A program made the translations under genes and the position numbers. Below are positions 4,931-7,543 of a stretch of DNA of 7,543 nucleotides, one piece after another. The stretch is from an uncultured Eubacteriales bacterium (GTDB taxonomy: Bacteria; Bacillota; Clostridia; Lachnospirales; CAG-274). The stretch is taken from positions 1 to 7,543 of the forward strand of contig CABVAP010000112.1 in assembly GCA_902496345.1 (NCBI GenBank), in the 5' to 3' direction. The notes beneath the pieces are model-generated. The model made no database searches, was not told the DNA's origin, and saw nothing but the letters and a program-made list of their open reading frames with translations. Within the stretch, counting starts at the first letter, position 1, and every line of letters starts with the position of its first letter.

Positions 4931-7258
4931 TTGTCAAAGTCAACAATAAATATTGCTGTAAGAGAACTTGTTGAGTTCGTTTTTAGAAGTGGCAGTATAA
5001 ATTCCCAATATCGAAGTGCAAAAAGAGCGTCAGACGGAACGAAAATACACAATATATTGCAAAAAAAACACAAAAAAATAGCTAAACATAATGGACTTAC
5101 TTATGATAGCGAAGTTGCCGTTGGGGTTAAAGGTGAATACAAGGAATTTGACTTTAACATTGACGGCAGAATTGACGGTGTCGTTGAGGAATTTAACAAA
5201 GACGGAACTAAAAAAAGACTCCATATTGAAGAAATAAAGTCATCATCGAATATCGACAATATTCTAGAGGATTTTGCACATTGGCACTTTGCACAAGCTA
5301 AATGTTATGGATATATGTACGCCCTTGCTGAAAATTTTTCTGAAATAACGGTAAATTTGACTTACTGCCAGATAGACTCCCTTGAGGAAAAAACATTTGA
5401 AAAGGAGTTTTCTTTTAATGAACTAAAAGAGTTCTTTTATGATGTCTTAGAGGCTTACTATAAATGGCACAAGCTTTTATACGACAATGCTATAAAGCGA
5501 AACGCTACAATAAAGAAATTGAAATTTCCCTTTGATTCGTTTAGAAAAGGTCAAAGGGATTTTTCAGTTGCTGTTTATAAAACTTTATATTCAAGAAAAA
5601 AGATTTTTGCTCAAGCTCCAACAGGTACAGGAAAAACCGTTTCTACCATATTTCCAGCGATAAAGTTTATGGGGGAAGAAGATTTACTTTTTGGAAAAAT
5701 TTTTTATGCAACAGCTAAAACAATAACAAAGCAAAATGCCGAATTTATTATAAACAAAATGAGGGAAAACGGTCTATTTATAAAGGCTATTAATTTGACG
5801 GCAAAGGACAAAATATGTCTATGTGACGAAAAAAGCTGTACACCTGAAAAATGTATATACGCAGATGGTCATTTTGATAGGGTTAATGACGCACTCTTTG
5901 ATATAATAACAAATGAAGAAATGATTTCAAAAGATACAATCGTTGATTACGCAATAAAATATAATGTTTGCCCTTTTGAATTATCACTTGATGTGACCTC
6001 ATTTTGCGACCTTATAATATGCGACTATAACTATATCTTTGACCCATCAGCACAGCTTAAAAGATTTTTTGGTGAAGAGGTGAAAGGTGATTTTATTGTG
6101 CTTGTCGATGAGGCACACAACCTATCAGATAGGGCAAGGGAAATGTATTCTTCTGAAATTTCTAGAAATGAAATATCTGACCTAATAAAAGTATTTCGGC
6201 AAAAAAAGAGTCCACTATATAAGTCAATTTTGAAACTTTATAATTTCTTGTTTCTCTCAGAAAGAAAAGTCGGAGATGAAAAGGCAACACTGAATAAAAA
6301 TTATCCTGATTATCTCGTAAATTTATTGCAAAATATTCAAGCACAATGTGATAAATGGCTTGTTAAAAATGAAAAGTCAAAGTACTATGAAAATGTCCTT
6401 GATTTATTTTTTAAGGTTATAGATTTTTTGCGTATAATAGACTTTTTTTCGAAAGACTACATAGTGCTTTCTTTTTATGATGATGACGATTTTAAAATAA
6501 AACTATTATGCGTAAATCCGTCTAACATACTCAAAAATCAAGAAAAGAAATTTTTGAGTTCGGTGTTTTTTTCGGCAACTTTGACACCTATCGATTATTT
6601 TATTGATATACTTGGAGGGGATAAGAGTGATAACAAAATTTCGATAAATTCACCTTTTAAAAAAGAAAATTTGAAAGTTACAGTTGATACAAGCATTTCA
6701 ACTAAGTATAAGCACAGATACAATAATATCCCTATGTTGTGCGAAAAAATTTATTCGGCTACAGTTAAAATGATAGGAAATCATTTTGTGTTTTTTCCGT
6801 CATACGAGTATATGGAAAAGGTTTTTGACTTTTTTAAGGATAAATACAGTGGGTTAAACGTTTGTATACAACCACGAAATATGACCGAAGAAGACAAAGA
6901 GCAATTTTTAGATAAGTTTACAGACAACCCAAAAGATACGTTTATAGCCTTTGCTGTTATGGGTGGCGTGTTCTCAGAAGGGATTGATTTAACAGGTGAT
7001 AGGCTCTGTGGGGCAATAATAGTTGGGGTTGGGTTGCCATTAATAACCCTTGAGCGTGACATAATAAAAGAATATTACAACAGAATAAACGGAAAAGGCT
7101 TTGATTACGCATACACCTATTCTGGATTTATAAAAGTTATGCAATCGGCTGGCAGAGTTATCAGAACAGAAGACGACAAGGGTTATGTTCTTTTAATCGA
7201 TAGTAGGTTTGGAGAATGGAAGTACAAGGAACTTATGCCGAGTTGGTGGGGCATTTGA
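4931..7258 (+). CDS. RecB/Cas4-like nuclease fused to XPD/DinG-type Fe-S helicase
   Basis: This 775-residue protein appears to join a nuclease to an SF2 DNA helicase. The N-terminal region (about 1-190) shows a PD-(D/E)XK pattern of the RecB/Cas4 kind: G-x-x-x-H40, D82 in G-R-I-D-G, E101-x-K103, and Q122-x3-Y126. The helicase follows: Walker A G-T-G-K-T (232-236), DEAH (393-396), S-A-T motif III (548-550), F-V-F-F-P motif IV (619-623), G-x-D-L motif V (684-687) and Q-x-x-G-R-x-x-R motif VI (738-745). Cysteines 296, 298, 303 and 308, with C347-P-F-E, lie where XPD/DinG helicases hold a 4Fe-4S cluster; four of the five probably bind it. All nuclease and helicase residues look intact. E. coli DinG lacks a nuclease domain and B. 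subtilis DinG carries a DnaQ-type exonuclease instead. Likely roles are repair or resolution of structured or RNA-paired DNA; this is inference. The TTG start is chosen from the ribosome binding site, with GTG 4922 as the alternative. Confidence 0.88.
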   Translation: MSKSTINIAVRELVEFVFRSGSINSQYRSAKRASDGTKIHNILQKKHKKIAKHNGLTYDSEVAVGVKGEYKEFDFNIDGRIDGVVEEFNKDGTKKRLHIEEIKSSSNIDNILEDFAHWHFAQAKCYGYMYALAENFSEITVNLTYCQIDSLEEKTFEKEFSFNELKEFFYDVLEAYYKWHKLLYDNAIKRNATIKKLKFPFDSFRKGQRDFSVAVYKTLYSRKKIFAQAPTGTGKTVSTIFPAIKFMGEEDLLFGKIFYATAKTITKQNAEFIINKMRENGLFIKAINLTAKDKICLCDEKSCTPEKCIYADGHFDRVNDALFDIITNEEMISKDTIVDYAIKYNVCPFELSLDVTSFCDLIICDYNYIFDPSAQLKRFFGEEVKGDFIVLVDEAHNLSDRAREMYSSEISRNEISDLIKVFRQKKSPLYKSILKLYNFLFLSERKVGDEKATLNKNYPDYLVNLLQNIQAQCDKWLVKNEKSKYYENVLDLFFKVIDFLRIIDFFSKDYIVLSFYDDDDFKIKLLCVNPSNILKNQEKKFLSSVFFSATLTPIDYFIDILGGDKSDNKISINSPFKKENLKVTVDTSISTKYKHRYNNIPMLCEKIYSATVKMIGNHFVFFPSYEYMEKVFDFFKDKYSGLNVCIQPRNMTEEDKEQFLDKFTDNPKDTFIAFAVMGGVFSEGIDLTGDRLCGAIIVGVGLPLITLERDIIKEYYNRINGKGFDYAYTYSGFIKVMQSAGRVIRTEDDKGYVLLIDSRFGEWKYKELMPSWWGI

Positions 7259-7395
7259 TATGTATTTTAGTTGAGTTATTAAAAAATTGTTGAAATTACA
7301 AAATAGTTTGATTTGTTTTTTTTATGATAAATCTGATGTTTTTTCTGGATTTTAAATTATAAAATAAAAAAAATAAAATTTTTTTAAAAAAAAGC
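7259..7395 (+). promoter_or_regulatory. AT-rich spacer with UP-like A/T tracts before the rrn promoter
   Basis: No credible gene or strong terminator is visible after the helicase stop codon. From about 7351 the sequence is almost pure A/T, including seven Ts (7379-7385) followed by eight As (7386-7393), directly ahead of the -35 box. Phased A/T tracts in this position act as UP elements that bind the RNA polymerase alpha subunit at rRNA promoters. The absence of a clear terminator means helicase transcripts may run on into the rrn operon. Confidence 0.55.
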
Positions 7396-7424
7396 TTGAC
7401 ATATATATGGGGGTGTGTTATTAT
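7396..7424 (+). promoter_or_regulatory. Strong sigma-A promoter of a ribosomal RNA operon
   Basis: A perfect -35 box TTGACA (7396-7401) and a -10 box TATTAT (7419-7424) are separated by exactly 17 bp. Transcription should start about 7 bases later, at the G of 7431 or its neighbour; a G start would suit GTP-controlled rRNA promoters of Firmicutes. The leader that follows identifies the target as rRNA. Confidence 0.88.
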
Positions 7425-7430
7425 GATTAG

Positions 7431-7543
7431 GCGCTGTTGTTGAGGCAACAGATTAAAGCACTTTTTTGAACCTTGAAAACTAAATAACAAACATAACGAA
7501 TAGAGTATGACAGACGAAAGTTTGTCACGACACGAACCAAAAG
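7431..7543 (+). ncRNA. rRNA operon leader (boxB-boxA-hairpin), 5' of 16S rRNA
   Basis: The transcribed leader has the usual antitermination layout. A boxB-like hairpin pairs CTGTTG (7434-7439) with CAACAG (7446-7451). A boxA-like segment at 7467-7481 contains C-C-T-T-G-A-A-A-A-C-T, the phrase found before 16S genes and in rRNA spacers of many Firmicutes. An 8-bp stem with one G-U pair (7508-7515 with 7520-7527) is capped by a GAAA tetraloop, probably a processing or folding element. The Nus factors bind boxA/boxB to stop premature termination of the rRNA transcript. The 16S gene itself is not in the window; it should begin shortly after 7543. The alternative is a tRNA or other stable RNA operon using the same leader. 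Confidence 0.8.

Noticed and set aside
7296..7490. Minus-strand 64-codon reading frame
   Set aside because: It runs through the A/T tracts, rrn promoter and leader; its composition reflects AT-rich DNA and not a gene.

Overview
The window is low-GC, AT-rich bacterial chromosome. It has Gram-positive Shine-Dalgarno sites, a DnaD/DnaI-type primosome pair, a PrsW-family membrane protease and a rrn promoter with a Firmicutes-style leader. Together these point to a member of the Bacillota, most likely class Clostridia; I cannot name a genus. No gene is visibly broken, and I see no transposase, phage module or CRISPR array.

Layout. Positions 1-138 are non-coding and hold a chain of unrelated short hairpins, followed by a terminator-like hairpin (173-208). 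On the minus strand, read right to left, one gene set runs dnaD-like (3876-2755), dnaI/dnaC-like helicase loader (2750-1761) and prsW-like (1717-1046). Another set then runs from its own sigma-A-type promoter (1006-1034): a Nudix hydrolase (950-504) and a small acidic-tailed single-pass membrane protein (489-232). Positions 3877-4249 form a divergent intergenic region that holds a second hairpin chain. On the plus strand a YigZ/IMPACT-family gene (4250-4900) is followed after 30 bp by a large protein (4931-7258) joining a RecB/Cas4-like nuclease domain to an XPD/DinG-type iron-sulphur helicase. The last 150 bases are an AT-rich UP-like tract, a near-consensus promoter (7396-7424) and the leader of a ribosomal RNA operon. 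Its 16S gene should begin just beyond the window.

How the genes fit together. DnaD-like and DnaI-like proteins act together to load the replicative helicase, and here their genes are 4 bp apart with the second ribosome binding site inside the end of the first gene. The nuclease-helicase fusion suggests DNA repair or processing of structured DNA. PrsW proteases usually start sigma-factor activation by cleaving an anti-sigma factor, but no sigma/anti-sigma pair is present here. The Nudix enzyme and YigZ protein look like housekeeping functions.

The two points most worth a second look are the nuclease-helicase fusion and the two multi-hairpin intergenic arrays, which share a 10-base linker word. 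The genes are otherwise ordinary, and I do not see convincing evidence of a wholly new system. Three proteins appear to start downstream of their longest possible reading frame (489, 4250, 4931), judged from ribosome binding site placement.
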